Origin: Rhodoferax koreense | Lineage (GTDB): Bacteria; Pseudomonadota; Gammaproteobacteria; Burkholderiales; Burkholderiaceae_C | NCBI RefSeq assembly: GCF_001955695.1 | Contig: NZ_CP019236.1 | Span: 1,240,001-1,304,000, forward strand | Reading direction: 5' to 3' | DNA length: 64,000 bases | In this document: piece after piece, positions 27,959 to 38,044 of the stretch | Position numbering within the stretch: the stretch's first letter is position 1 | Layout: every line of letters begins with the position of its first letter | Made by a program: the position numbers and the translations under genes | Notes under the pieces: generated by a model | Told to the model about the DNA's origin: nothing | Seen by the model: the letters and a program-made list of their open reading frames with translations, nothing else | The model's database searches: none

Positions 27959-29158
27959 ATGATTCTGAAATTCACGGCCATCGCCGGTGCCGTTCTCGCC
28001 GTCGCCGCACTCGGTGCCTGCAGCACCATGAACGCTTCCCGGACCTCCTCGCTCGCCACGCTGGACGGAAAACCCCCGCTGGTGGTGGCGCACCGCGGTG
28101 CCTCCGGCTACCTGCCCGAGGAAACGCTGGAGGCGTATGCCCGCGCCATCGAACTCGGCGCCGACGTGATCGAGATGGACCTGCTGGTCAGCAAGGATGG
28201 CGTGCTCGTCGCCCGCCACGACCCGAACCTGGCCATCAGCACCGATGTGGCCAAACACCCCGAGTTCGCCTCGCGCAGGAAGACCATGCAGGTCGACGGC
28301 GAAACCCAGACCGGCTGGTTCGTCCAGGACTTCACGCTGGCCGAACTCAAGACGCTGGGTGGCGTTTCCACCGACGCCGAGCGGCCGCAGCAGTTCAACG
28401 GCCAATACAGGATTCCGACCTTCCAGGAAATCATCGACTTCGCCAAGGCCAAGAGCCGCGAGACCGGCCGCACCATCGCCATCTACCCCGAGACCAAGAA
28501 CCCGACCTGGTTCCGCGACATGGGCCTGCCGATGGAGGACAAGGTCGTCGCCATGATCAACGCCGCGGGCTGGAACAGCAAGACCGCGCCGATCTACGTG
28601 CAGTCGTTCGAGCCTGGCAGCCTGAAGTACATGAAGAGCAAGGGCCTGAACACACGCCTGATCCAGCTCATCGACGGCGACGGCATCGACATGAAGACCG
28701 GCAGCATGACCTATGCCGTGCCGGTGGACCGGCCCTACGAATGGACCAAGGCGGGCGACAAGCGCACCTTCAGCAGCATGGTCACGCCCGCGGGCCTGGC
28801 CGAGATCAAGACCTATGCCGACGGCATCGGGCCGTGGAAGCGCTACATCTTCAGCATCCAGGGCACCATCGGCGCCGACGGCAAGGCGGTCGATGTCAAC
28901 AAGGACGGCAAGATCAACGACGCGGACGCCACCACCATCGCGCCCACGACGCTGGTCGCGGACGCGCACAAGGCCGGCCTGTTCGTGCACCCCTTCACCT
29001 TCCGCAACGAGAACCGGCGTTTGGCCGCCGACTACAAGGGCGACCCGAAGAACGAGTACCTGGCCTACTACCGGCTGGGTGTGGATGGCGTGTTCACCGA
29101 TTTCACCGACACGGCATTGGCCGCGCGTGCCATCTATCTGAAGGAAATCGGCCGCTGA
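27959..29158 (+). CDS. glpQ: Glycerophosphodiester phosphodiesterase lipoprotein
   Basis: A 399-residue GDPD-family enzyme that hydrolyses glycerophosphodiesters to glycerol-3-phosphate and the free alcohol. The signal peptide ends in a lipobox (AALGAC, residue about 20), so it is anchored in the envelope. VVAHRGASGYLPEETLEAYARAI holds the catalytic His and metal ligands, and LGADVIEMDLLVSKDGVLVARHD the second set. A calcium-binding-like DVNKDGKINDAD loop sits near residue 315. Nineteen bases separate it from eutC, so it probably belongs to the ethanolamine transcript; glycerophosphoethanolamine would then supply ethanolamine. Confidence 0.93.
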   Translation: MILKFTAIAGAVLAVAALGACSTMNASRTSSLATLDGKPPLVVAHRGASGYLPEETLEAYARAIELGADVIEMDLLVSKDGVLVARHDPNLAISTDVAKHPEFASRRKTMQVDGETQTGWFVQDFTLAELKTLGGVSTDAERPQQFNGQYRIPTFQEIIDFAKAKSRETGRTIAIYPETKNPTWFRDMGLPMEDKVVAMINAAGWNSKTAPIYVQSFEPGSLKYMKSKGLNTRLIQLIDGDGIDMKTGSMTYAVPVDRPYEWTKAGDKRTFSSMVTPAGLAEIKTYADGIGPWKRYIFSIQGTIGADGKAVDVNKDGKINDADATTIAPTTLVADAHKAGLFVHPFTFRNENRRLAADYKGDPKNEYLAYYRLGVDGVFTDFTDTALAARAIYLKEIGR

Positions 29159-29177
29159 GCGGGCGGAAGGTGGCGCT

Positions 29178-29474
29178 TCAGCCGCGCTTCCTGGCTTGCT
29201 GGCGCAGCCAGGCGGCGAAGTCTTCTTCGCTGATGTCGCCCGCGGCCAGGCCCATCACCGTGAGGGTGGCGTCGGCCTGGGTGGCGTCAAGCCGGTAGCC
29301 ATTGAGGTACAGGAACAGACCGACCGCGAGGAAGGCCGCGCGTTTATTGCCGTCCACGAAGGCGTGGTTCTTCGCGAGGCCCAAGCCATAACTCGCGGCC
29401 AGGGCCGCCACGTCGGGCTCGCCGTAGGCGGCGAAGTTCAGCGGCCGCGCGAGTGCGGAGAGCTTCGGCGTCAT
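29178..29474 (-). CDS. Truncated Doc-type Fic toxin
   Basis: A 98-residue Fic/Doc protein. The catalytic loop HAFVDGNKRAAFLAVG (HxFxDGNKR) is intact, as are the flanking SALARPLNFAAYGEPD and LDATQADATLTVMGLAAG segments. Doc toxins, which phosphorylate EF-Tu, have about 125 residues; here the first 25 or so (up to the usual LLESALARP) are missing, replaced by MTPKLS. There is no Phd-type antitoxin on either side: gspE ends 15 bp upstream and the phosphodiesterase ends 20 bp downstream. Probably a remnant of a toxin-antitoxin pair, with doubtful activity. Confidence 0.75.
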   Translation of the reverse strand: MTPKLSALARPLNFAAYGEPDVAALAASYGLGLAKNHAFVDGNKRAAFLAVGLFLYLNGYRLDATQADATLTVMGLAAGDISEEDFAAWLRQQARKRG

Positions 29475-29489
29475 GTCAAAGGCTGAAAA

Positions 29490-30878
<1,389 letters not shown>

Positions 30879-30902
30879 GGTTCAGCGAAGGTCTGCGAAG
30901 TC

Positions 30903-33188
30903 TTAGCGGGTGGGCAGCGTCTGCAGCGGCGTACCCGGTGCGACGCTGTCGCTGGACTGGCCGAGCGGTGGCTGCGGCACGTCCTTGCTGTTCCCGGATC
31001 TGGCCGGCAGGTTCGGGTTGACGATGGGTGCGAGGATCGGCGCCTCGTTCACCGGGATCATCTTGCTCTGCTCGGGCTGGGTGTCGCGCTGCATGCCGCG
31101 GATCAGGTCGTAGCGGTCCATCGACAGCGCGTCAGTCTCGCGCGCATCGCGCACCACCACCGGCCGCAGGAACACCATCAGATTGGTCTTGGTGCGGCTG
31201 CGCACCTCGCTCTTGAACAGGTTGCCGAAGAAGGGCACGTCGCCGACGATGGGCACCTTGTCCTGGTTGCCGGCGTACTGGTCCTGCAGCAGTCCGCCGA
31301 TGACGACTACGCTGCCATCGTCCACCAGCACGGTGGATTCGATCGAGCGCTTGGTCGTCGTCGGCCCATTGGTGGCCAGCTCGGTACCGCTCTTGACGCT
31401 GGAGGTCTCCTGGAAGATCACCAGCTTCACCGTGCCGTTCTCGTTGATCTGGGGCCGGATCTTCAACGTCAGGCCCACGTCCTTGCGCTCCACCGTGGTG
31501 AACGGATTCACCGAGCCCGAACTGCTGTTGTTGCTGGTGTAGGAGCCGGTCACGAAGGGCACGTTCTCTCCGATGACGATCTTGGCTTCCTCGTTGTCCA
31601 GCGTCAGCAGGTTGGGTGTCGACAGCACGTTGCCGTCGCCATTGGTCTGCAGGAAGTTGGCCAGGAAGCCCAGCACGTAGACGCCGCCCGTCTTGTGCGC
31701 AATCCCGAAATTGCCCCCGGTGGAGGGCAGCGTGCTCGAGGTCGACGAGGACGACGACGTGGCGCCCGCTGCGGTCAGCGCCAGGTTGATGATGTTGGCC
31801 GTGCCGCCGGTGCTGAAGTTGGTGCCGAGGATGCCGACGTTGTTGCCGCTGCCGAGCAGGCCCTGCCACTGGATGCCGAACTGCGCGGCCTTGCTGGCGT
31901 TGACCTCGACGATCAGGCTCTCCACCAACACCTGCGCGCGCCGGCCGTCGAGCTGGTCGATCACGGCGCGCAACTGGCGGTACTGCGGCTCCGGCGCGGT
32001 GATGATCAGCGAGTTGGTGGACGGATCGGCCTGGATCTGCCCGCCGGTCGACGGCTGGTTGCTGTTGGCGCTGTTGAGCGAGCCGGTGGCGCCGGAGGAC
32101 GTGCCGCTGGCGCCGCCGGAGGCGGACCCGCTGGTCGACAGCGCCGCCGTGTTGAGCGACAGGCCGCCGCCGGTGCTGCCAGTGCTGCCCGAGCCGCCGC
32201 GTGCCTCGCCGCTCATGGCCGCGCGCAGCGTGATCGCCAGCTTGGTGGCATCGGCATTCTTCAGGTAGACCACGTGGATGTTGCCACCGGGGTTGTTCGC
32301 GCCGCCGGGCGTCACCGCGGCCGGCTGGTCGAGCCGGGCCACCAGGCCGCGCACCAGGTTCAGCCGCGCCGGATTGGCCGCGCGCACGATCAGCGCATTG
32401 CTGCGCGGCTCGGCCAGCACCGTGGTCCTGAACGAGGTATCGGACTGTCCGGCCACCGGCACACCGCCGGCCCCGCCGCTGCTGCCGGGATCGATGAGCC
32501 GGGTGAGCAGGGGCACCAGGTCGGTGGCCACGGCGTATTGCAGCGGGATGATTTCGAGATCGGTCGCGTTCGACACGTCCATCGAGGCCACGATGCGCGC
32601 GATACGGCGCAGGTTGTCGGCGTAGTCGGTGATCACCAGCGAGTTGTTGCCGGGGTTCACGTTGATGGTGTTGTTCGGGCTGATCAGCGGGCGCAGCACC
32701 GGCACCAGGTTCGCGGCGTTTTCGTAGTTGAGCTTGAAGATCTGCGTGACGATCTGGTTGCCGGCCGCGCCGCGCGGCGTGTCGCCGGTGCTGGACACCG
32801 TCTCCGCGCCACCCTGCAGCTTGGCATCGGCCTCGGGCACGATCTTGTCGAGCCCGCCCGACTGCACCACCGTGAAGCCCTGCACGCGCAGCGTCGCCAG
32901 GAACTGGTCATAGGCCACCGAGGGCGCCACCGGCCGCTCGGTGCTCAGCGTCATCGTGCCCTTCACGCGCGGATCGACCACCACGTTGCGTCCGGTGAGC
33001 GTGGCCATGGTGCGGGCCACGGCCTCGATCTCGGCGTTGACGAAGTTCAACGTGATCGGCTCGCGCTGGCCCGCCGCGGCCTGTGCCCACGAATTAGAAG
33101 AAAAAGTGCCCGTAGCGCAGGCGATCATTGCGCAGAGTGCTATCGAGGTGATAGCAAAGGAGCGCGCTCGAAAAATTGGCTTGGTCAT
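30903..33188 (-). CDS. gspD: Type II secretion outer-membrane secretin GspD
   Basis: A 761-residue secretin forming the exit channel. After the signal peptide, mature sequence starts near QREPITLNFVNAEIEAVARTMATLTGRN (N0), followed by N1-N3 repeats, a Gly/Ser-rich loop of about 60 residues (GSASGGASGTSSGATGSL), and the C-terminal beta-barrel with VPFVTGSYT and VVVIGGLLQDQ. The ATG at 33188 leaves 4 bp after gspN. The signal region (FAITSIALCAMIACATGTF) is encoded by a dispersed repeat element. No pilotin gene is seen nearby. Confidence 0.96.
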   Translation of the reverse strand: MTKPIFRARSFAITSIALCAMIACATGTFSSNSWAQAAAGQREPITLNFVNAEIEAVARTMATLTGRNVVVDPRVKGTMTLSTERPVAPSVAYDQFLATLRVQGFTVVQSGGLDKIVPEADAKLQGGAETVSSTGDTPRGAAGNQIVTQIFKLNYENAANLVPVLRPLISPNNTINVNPGNNSLVITDYADNLRRIARIVASMDVSNATDLEIIPLQYAVATDLVPLLTRLIDPGSSGGAGGVPVAGQSDTSFRTTVLAEPRSNALIVRAANPARLNLVRGLVARLDQPAAVTPGGANNPGGNIHVVYLKNADATKLAITLRAAMSGEARGGSGSTGSTGGGLSLNTAALSTSGSASGGASGTSSGATGSLNSANSNQPSTGGQIQADPSTNSLIITAPEPQYRQLRAVIDQLDGRRAQVLVESLIVEVNASKAAQFGIQWQGLLGSGNNVGILGTNFSTGGTANIINLALTAAGATSSSSSTSSTLPSTGGNFGIAHKTGGVYVLGFLANFLQTNGDGNVLSTPNLLTLDNEEAKIVIGENVPFVTGSYTSNNSSSGSVNPFTTVERKDVGLTLKIRPQINENGTVKLVIFQETSSVKSGTELATNGPTTTKRSIESTVLVDDGSVVVIGGLLQDQYAGNQDKVPIVGDVPFFGNLFKSEVRSRTKTNLMVFLRPVVVRDARETDALSMDRYDLIRGMQRDTQPEQSKMIPVNEAPILAPIVNPNLPARSGNSKDVPQPPLGQSSDSVAPGTPLQTLPTR
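33091..33160 (-). repeat. Dispersed palindromic element, copy in the gspD signal-peptide codons
   Basis: On the minus strand it reads TAGC-N5-GCGC-N10-TGCGC-TACGGG, the same architecture and spacing as copies in pgi, cobS and before the ABC ATPase gene. It supplies most of the hydrophobic signal peptide of GspD. Confidence 0.6.
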
Positions 33189-33192
33189 GCAG

Positions 33193-34020
33193 TTAACCCA
33201 CTTTGATGAGGGAGCGTACGCCATCGCGCCGTCCGATGATGTTCAGGAGATTCGACAAGGCGTCGGCGAATGCGGGTGCGGCCGTGGCCACGCCGTCGAA
33301 GCGCAGCCGCGAGCCGACCCACTGGCCGCTGCCGCTGAGCTGCAGCGCGCCTTCGATGGTTTCGAGTTTCAGCGTGGGCGTGCTGCCGCCGGCCACGGTG
33401 ACGCGGTAGCTGCCCATGGGCTTGAGGGTGGACAGGCGCGAGGAGACGGCCATCGCTTCCAGCACGGCCTGGCCGCCGAGCACCAGCCGGCCCGCATTCA
33501 GGTCGATCACCAGCGACTGGGTGGACAGCGTGAGCTCGCCTTCGGGCTGCAAGGTGTTCCACGGCGTGCCCAGGCCGGCCAGCAACAGCGCCGGCAGCCG
33601 CGCCTGGCCATCGGCCAGCGTCACCACCGCGCCGCCCCATTGCGGCCGCGCCGCAACGCGCCAGGGCTGGGCCATGCAGCACAGCGCCTGCAACCGGGCC
33701 GAAAGCCATCCGCCGGCGCTGCCGCCGTCGGCGCCGGGACGGATGCGCCAGGTCAGCCGGTCCGGCAAGGCGGCCTGGTCGCGGCTGCCGATGCCGCCCG
33801 ACAACACGAGTTGCGCCGAGCCGTCCCACACCGTGCCGCGCGGATCGGCCAGCCGCACCTGCGCGGCACTCGCGCGCTCCACCGCCGCGGCCAGCCAGCT
33901 CGCGGGTGCGAACAGCAGCACCGCCAGCAGCAGGCCCAGGCCGCCACCGCCCAAGGCCCAGCGCCAGGGCTTGACCGCCGCGTGGGGCGTGGGTTGGGAA
34001 AGAGGTCTGGAGCGCGCCAT
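33193..34020 (-). CDS. gspN: Type II secretion protein GspN
   Basis: A 275-residue inner-membrane protein with one N-terminal membrane segment (WALGGGGLGLLLAVLLFAPASWL) and a large periplasmic part rich in beta-strand patterns (ADPRGTVWDGSAQLVLSGG, LTWRIRPG). This is the GspN family, present in only some T2SS loci and thought to aid assembly. The ATG at 34020 was chosen because upstream codons fall inside gspM. It lies between gspM and gspD in a compact operon. Confidence 0.88.
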   Translation of the reverse strand: MARSRPLSQPTPHAAVKPWRWALGGGGLGLLLAVLLFAPASWLAAAVERASAAQVRLADPRGTVWDGSAQLVLSGGIGSRDQAALPDRLTWRIRPGADGGSAGGWLSARLQALCCMAQPWRVAARPQWGGAVVTLADGQARLPALLLAGLGTPWNTLQPEGELTLSTQSLVIDLNAGRLVLGGQAVLEAMAVSSRLSTLKPMGSYRVTVAGGSTPTLKLETIEGALQLSGSGQWVGSRLRFDGVATAAPAFADALSNLLNIIGRRDGVRSLIKVG

Positions 34021-34043
34021 GGGAACTGGAAAGCCGTGCGCGT

Positions 34044-34544
34044 TCAGCGTGCGGGCAGGCTCATCACCAGCACACCGTCCCAGGTCGGGCCAGTGGGAGG
34101 CACCGCGCCCGGGCTGCGCAGCAGGCGGGCTTCGGCGGGCAGGGCGCGGGCGTCGATGCGCGCCTGCGCGAGCCACTGCGCCAGCGCGGAGGCCGAAGCG
34201 CCCTTGAGCGTCACCGTGGCGCGTTCACCCACCACGCTGAGCTGCGCCGTGGCGCCGAAGCGCTGCCGCACCGAGGCTTCGAGCGCGCGCACGGCCTCCT
34301 CGAACGCCAGCTTGGGCCGGGCCTGCAGCGCCTGCGCCTCGGCCTGCAGCCGGTGCATGGCCTGCAACTGCGCGTCGAGTACGCGGTGCTGGGCCTCCGC
34401 GCCGCGCAGCGTCTGCAGCGCGGGCGACAGGGCCAGCCACCACACCAGTGCCAGGCCGATCAGCGAGGCCGCGACCAGGACGCTGCGGCGTTCGCGCGGG
34501 GCGAGTTGGTCCCACTGCAATTGGACCGGTGCGGGCAGCTTCAT
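34044..34544 (-). CDS. gspM: Type II secretion protein GspM
   Basis: A 166-residue bitopic protein: short cytoplasmic tail (DQLAPRERRSVLVAA), one membrane helix (LIGLALVWWLALSPAL), a coiled-coil stretch and a ferredoxin-like periplasmic domain. GspM pairs with GspL in the inner-membrane platform. Its start overlaps the gspL stop by 4 bp (ATGA), showing coupling. Confidence 0.92.
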   Translation of the reverse strand: MKLPAPVQLQWDQLAPRERRSVLVAASLIGLALVWWLALSPALQTLRGAEAQHRVLDAQLQAMHRLQAEAQALQARPKLAFEEAVRALEASVRQRFGATAQLSVVGERATVTLKGASASALAQWLAQARIDARALPAEARLLRSPGAVPPTGPTWDGVLVMSLPAR

Positions 34545-35836
34545 GGCCGGCTCCCAGGTGCGGGTTGGATCACGATCTGATCACCTTCCAGGCGTGCGGC
34601 ATAGCCCTGGGCGGAAAGCGGGCCTGCGAGCTCGCCGCTCTGGCTCTCCAGGCCCTTGACGCGCGCCTCGCCATTGTTGAAGTCGATGGCGGTGAGCACC
34701 ATGCCGGGCGGCGTGGCCTGGCCCAACGCGCCGAGCATGGCCTCGAGGTCGCGGCCCGAAGGCGCACCGGCGGCTTGGCGCAGGTTCGCGAGCTCACGCT
34801 CCATCTGCACCGGCGCATCGACCACCAGCTTCACCGAGGGGAAGGTCTGGGTCAGCGTGTTGCGGATCACCGCGCGCTGGTTGTCCAGGCTGGAGGATTC
34901 CTTCCAGGCCCAGGCGTTCAGGCCGAGCACCTGCGCGGCCGCCAGCACACCCAGGCCCCAGCGCGCGGCGCGCCACTGCGGCGCCTGCCAGAAGGTGCGC
35001 GCCTGTTGGGCGAGTTCCTTCCAGAACTGGTTGCGGCCGGAACCGCTGAACTCGAACTGCGCCAGGTCCCAGCGGCTGTGCGCGGCGGCGAGCCAACGCT
35101 CGGCGCTGGTGGATAGCGTGACCGGCCGGCCGGCCAGTTCTTCGGCCAGTTGCGCGACTGCCGGCTCGGCGACGACGTGCAACGGCTCGTCCGAACCGGC
35201 CTGGGCCTGGGCCAGCGCCAGGGCGGCGGCGCTGAACGGCAGCAGGCTCACGCCATGCGCACCGATGCTGGCCAGCTGGGCATGCGCCGGTGTGCCCAGC
35301 ACCTGCAGCGGCGCGGCCTCGGGTGCCGCATCGCCGTCCGGCGGAGCGAACTCGGGCACGATGCGCGTGGCGGGGCGCTTGGCGGCTTCCAGCACCGCCA
35401 GCGCCGCCCGCAGCCAGCTGCGCTGGCAGGCCGCGACCCACACGGCCGCACCGTCGCGCGCGTCCGGTTGCACCGCGAAGTGCAATTCACCGGGTTCTTC
35501 GAGCAGGCGGTCTTCGAGCAGGCCTTCGAGCACGGCGCGCAGCCGTGGTGTGCCGCCACTGCTGGTCTTCGACGCGGCCTTGAGGCTGGCCTTGGCCATC
35601 GCGCCACGGCCCAGGCTGCCGCGCGGCAGCTCCAGCCTGTGCCAGGACAAGGCTTGCGCCGGCACCACGGCCACCACTTCGGTGCCGCCCTTGCCGCCCA
35701 CGGGCAGCAGCGAGGCGGCCGCGCGGTCGTGCCGGGTCGGGCTGCGGTCGTCGTCCGACAACACATAGTCGAAAGGCGTGGCCGCGCTGAAGGATTCCAG
35801 CGGCAGCGGGGGAAGCAGGACGATCAGGGTGCTCAT
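34541..35836 (-). CDS. gspL: Type II secretion protein GspL
   Basis: A 431-residue protein with an actin-like cytoplasmic domain (residues 1-240; STLIVLLPPLPLESF, VVAVVPAQALSWHRLELPRG), one membrane helix around residue 300 (WGLGVLAAAQVLGLNAWAW) and a periplasmic ferredoxin-like domain. It links GspE to the inner-membrane complex. The ATG at 35836 opens the conserved frame; longer open sequence upstream is a shadow of gspK. Confidence 0.93.
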   Translation of the reverse strand: MSTLIVLLPPLPLESFSAATPFDYVLSDDDRSPTRHDRAAASLLPVGGKGGTEVVAVVPAQALSWHRLELPRGSLGRGAMAKASLKAASKTSSGGTPRLRAVLEGLLEDRLLEEPGELHFAVQPDARDGAAVWVAACQRSWLRAALAVLEAAKRPATRIVPEFAPPDGDAAPEAAPLQVLGTPAHAQLASIGAHGVSLLPFSAAALALAQAQAGSDEPLHVVAEPAVAQLAEELAGRPVTLSTSAERWLAAAHSRWDLAQFEFSGSGRNQFWKELAQQARTFWQAPQWRAARWGLGVLAAAQVLGLNAWAWKESSSLDNQRAVIRNTLTQTFPSVKLVVDAPVQMERELANLRQAAGAPSGRDLEAMLGALGQATPPGMVLTAIDFNNGEARVKGLESQSGELAGPLSAQGYAARLEGDQIVIQPAPGSRP

Positions 35837-35892
35837 GGGCGGGGTAGGTCGGCCATTGTAGATAGGGGAAGGCAGGGATTCGGGGGGCGACG

Positions 35893-36918
35893 CTAACGCG
35901 CGGCGGCCAGCGCCATGGCGACCGGGTCCGTGGCGCTGCGTTCGCGCCACAACGTGGTCACGGTGGTGCCATTGCCGCCGCCACCGCGCCTGACGAGCGA
36001 GCGTTCGACCACCATGTTGGAGCCCAGGCGGAGGCGGCTCTGCACTTCGAAAAACGAGGACTTCACGTCGAAGTCGGTGTCCGCGAGCTGCGTCGTGTCC
36101 TGGCCGAGCTGTGCCCTGGCATCTTCGCGCGTATTGAAGGGGTTGCGTGCGCGTGTCGTCGCCAGGCGCTGTGCGTCCGAGCGGCCGATGCCGATGCTGG
36201 CCTGCAGCACTTCGATGCTGGCCGTGTTCAGGTTCACGGGCGTGCGCATGGGCAGGACGGTCACGAAGGGCTGCAGCGCCGCCACCGTGGCCGGCGAGAG
36301 ACCGAGCCAACCCAGTTGTTCGGCGCGCTGCGGGACGAGAGGCGTCGGGTTTTCGGAACTGGTGGCACTGGAACTTGCGGCGGGTGTCGTGCCTGTCAGC
36401 AGCACACCGGCCGCGGCCGCAAGCCTGAGGTTCTCGGCCATCACCGACAACTCCTGCAACGGCAGGTTGAGTTGCTCGAACAGGCGTGTGAAGGCATCCA
36501 GCGAACCCTTGGAGATCTTCGTGCCCTCGAGCAGGTTGATGATGTTCATGCGCGACTGCAGGTCGATGATCTGGCCGGAAAGGAAGGCGTCGATCTCGTC
36601 GTCGGCGGCGCCGGTGTTGTTGCGGTCGGCCGCGAGGAAGGTCGACAACCGCGACTCCTGCAGCGGCACGGCCCAGGGTTCGCCGAGGTGATCGACGATG
36701 GTGCCGCTGTTCAGGCGCGAATCCTCGCGCAGGATGTGTCGCGCGAAGTCGAGTGCGCCGGTGAGCACCCAGGACGACTGCACACGCGCACGTTCGGCGG
36801 TCTCGACCTCCACGCTGCGCCACTGCTGCCACAGCGAGGCCGCGGCGAAGGTCGCCACCAGCGTGACGGTGAGCATGGCCATGAGCAAGGCCGCGCCGGT
36901 CTGCCCGCGCCGGGTCAC
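35893..36918 (-). CDS. gspK: Type II secretion minor pseudopilin GspK
   Basis: A 341-residue pseudopilin read from a GTG that overlaps the gspJ stop as GTGA. The leader VTRRGQTG is cut before AALLMAMLTVTLVATFAAASLW; GspK characteristically lacks the Glu at position 5, as here. The alpha domain and a C-terminal domain with VNLNTASIEVLQASIGIG follow. GspK caps the pseudopilus tip with GspI and GspJ and helps pull substrates into the secretin. Confidence 0.93.
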   Translation of the reverse strand: MTRRGQTGAALLMAMLTVTLVATFAAASLWQQWRSVEVETAERARVQSSWVLTGALDFARHILREDSRLNSGTIVDHLGEPWAVPLQESRLSTFLAADRNNTGAADDEIDAFLSGQIIDLQSRMNIINLLEGTKISKGSLDAFTRLFEQLNLPLQELSVMAENLRLAAAAGVLLTGTTPAASSSATSSENPTPLVPQRAEQLGWLGLSPATVAALQPFVTVLPMRTPVNLNTASIEVLQASIGIGRSDAQRLATTRARNPFNTREDARAQLGQDTTQLADTDFDVKSSFFEVQSRLRLGSNMVVERSLVRRGGGGNGTTVTTLWRERSATDPVAMALAAAR

Positions 36919-37691
36919 GACTTGCCCCCGCCGACCGTCGGCCGCACCCAGTCCTGCGTGAGCACGCCAGCCAGCGCCTGGCCCGCCGGCAAGGTGAGCA
37001 CCAGCCGCACCCCGTCGGGGATCGCCGAGTCCACGGCCTGGCCGGTGGCTGGGTCCACGCTGCTGGCGGCGCTCGACTGCGGATTGGTCCACGCCCCGTC
37101 GCGGTAGTAGTACAGCGTCCAGTCGGCCAGCGGCGTGACGGCCACCTCGCGCCGGCGCTGTTCCTCGCCCGGGTTCTGCGCCCACAGCGCGGCCTGGGCC
37201 CAGGCCTGGCTGAGTTCGGTGCGGTTGCGCACGGGTGGCGACTGCCAGCGCAGCCATTGGTCGGTGCCGTCCACGTTGCGCCGTGTCCAGGCCACGACCA
37301 GCGGCCCCGCGGCCTGCGGATCGCTGCTCAGGCGGACCATGCTCAGGCCGCGGCCGTCCCATTCGATGGCGTTGAACGATGGCAGGTGGACCAGCGCATC
37401 AAGGTCGGCCTTCCACTGGCCCAGGCCGGCCTGCAGCGACAGGATCTCGTCGGCGCGCTGGCGTGTGCGCTCCTGCGCGCGCGTCATGCCGTCCAGGCCC
37501 TGCCAGCTCAGCACGGCCAGCATCGCCATCACCACCAGGGCGACGAGCAATTCGACCAGCGTGAAGCCGCTTTGCGTGGCTGCCGGTCGCAACGTGGGCC
37601 TGTTTCGCCGCCGGGCCGCCCCAAGGCGAAACGCGGCCCCCTGGCGGGGCAGCGCAGCACGCGCAGCGGCAAGCGTGGGGACGACGCGCAT
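36915..37691 (-). CDS. gspJ: Type II secretion minor pseudopilin GspJ
   Basis: A minor pseudopilin with cleavage motif QSG/FTLVELLVALVVMAMLAVLS. The start is uncertain. ATG 37691 overlaps the gspI stop (TGATG) and gives 258 residues, but it would carry a leader of about 40 residues, whose central part (PTLAAARAALPRQGAAFRLG) is encoded by a dispersed GC-rich repeat. A TTG at 37592, six bases after AGG, would give an ordinary nine-residue leader (MRPAATQSG) and 225 residues. Both fit one frame. Function: part of the GspI-J-K tip complex. Confidence 0.9.
   Translation of the reverse strand: MRVVPTLAAARAALPRQGAAFRLGAARRRNRPTLRPAATQSGFTLVELLVALVVMAMLAVLSWQGLDGMTRAQERTRQRADEILSLQAGLGQWKADLDALVHLPSFNAIEWDGRGLSMVRLSSDPQAAGPLVVAWTRRNVDGTDQWLRWQSPPVRNRTELSQAWAQAALWAQNPGEEQRRREVAVTPLADWTLYYYRDGAWTNPQSSAASSVDPATGQAVDSAIPDGVRLVLTLPAGQALAGVLTQDWVRPTVGGGKS
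37611..37680 (-). repeat. GC-rich dispersed repeat, copy 1 (gspI-gspJ)
   Basis: Shares the core CCGGGCCGCC...GCGGCCCCCT..GGGGCAGCGCAG...CAAGCGTGGGG with copies at 38518-38585 and 57501-57570. The central C-run and G-run can pair into a hairpin. Here it lies in frame at the 5' end of gspJ. Confidence 0.7.
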
Positions 37692-38044
37692 CACCATCTT
37701 CCGACCACGGTGGAAAGGCGCAGGATCGGCGAGGCGCCGTCGAACACCTGCGCGTCCACGCGGCGAAAACTCGGGTTCGGCGTGGGCAGCACGGAGACCC
37801 GCACGTCCAGCACCTGGCCGGCCTGCTCGCAGGCCTGGCTGCTGTCGCCCACATTCGGCATCTGCTTGGACAGCCGCATCTTCACGAGTTCGTTTTCGGC
37901 GCAGATGTGGGCCAGCAGCACGTTGGACTGGCGCAAGGCATTGGTCGTGAGCGCGCTCGTGGCCTGCAGGCCCGCGAGCAGGGCCACGGCGACGATGCCC
38001 AGCGCCACCAGCACCTCGATCAAGGTGAAGCCGCGCTGCTTCAT
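37691..38044 (-). CDS. gspI: Type II secretion minor pseudopilin GspI
   Basis: A 117-residue pseudopilin. The short leader MKQRG precedes FTLIEVLVALGIVAVALLAG, with Glu5 present for assembly. The C-terminal part holds one Cys pair (ICAENELVKMRL ... SSQACEQAGQ). It overlaps gspH upstream (ATGA) and gspJ downstream (TGATG). Confidence 0.94.
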   Translation of the reverse strand: MKQRGFTLIEVLVALGIVAVALLAGLQATSALTTNALRQSNVLLAHICAENELVKMRLSKQMPNVGDSSQACEQAGQVLDVRVSVLPTPNPSFRRVDAQVFDGASPILRLSTVVGRW

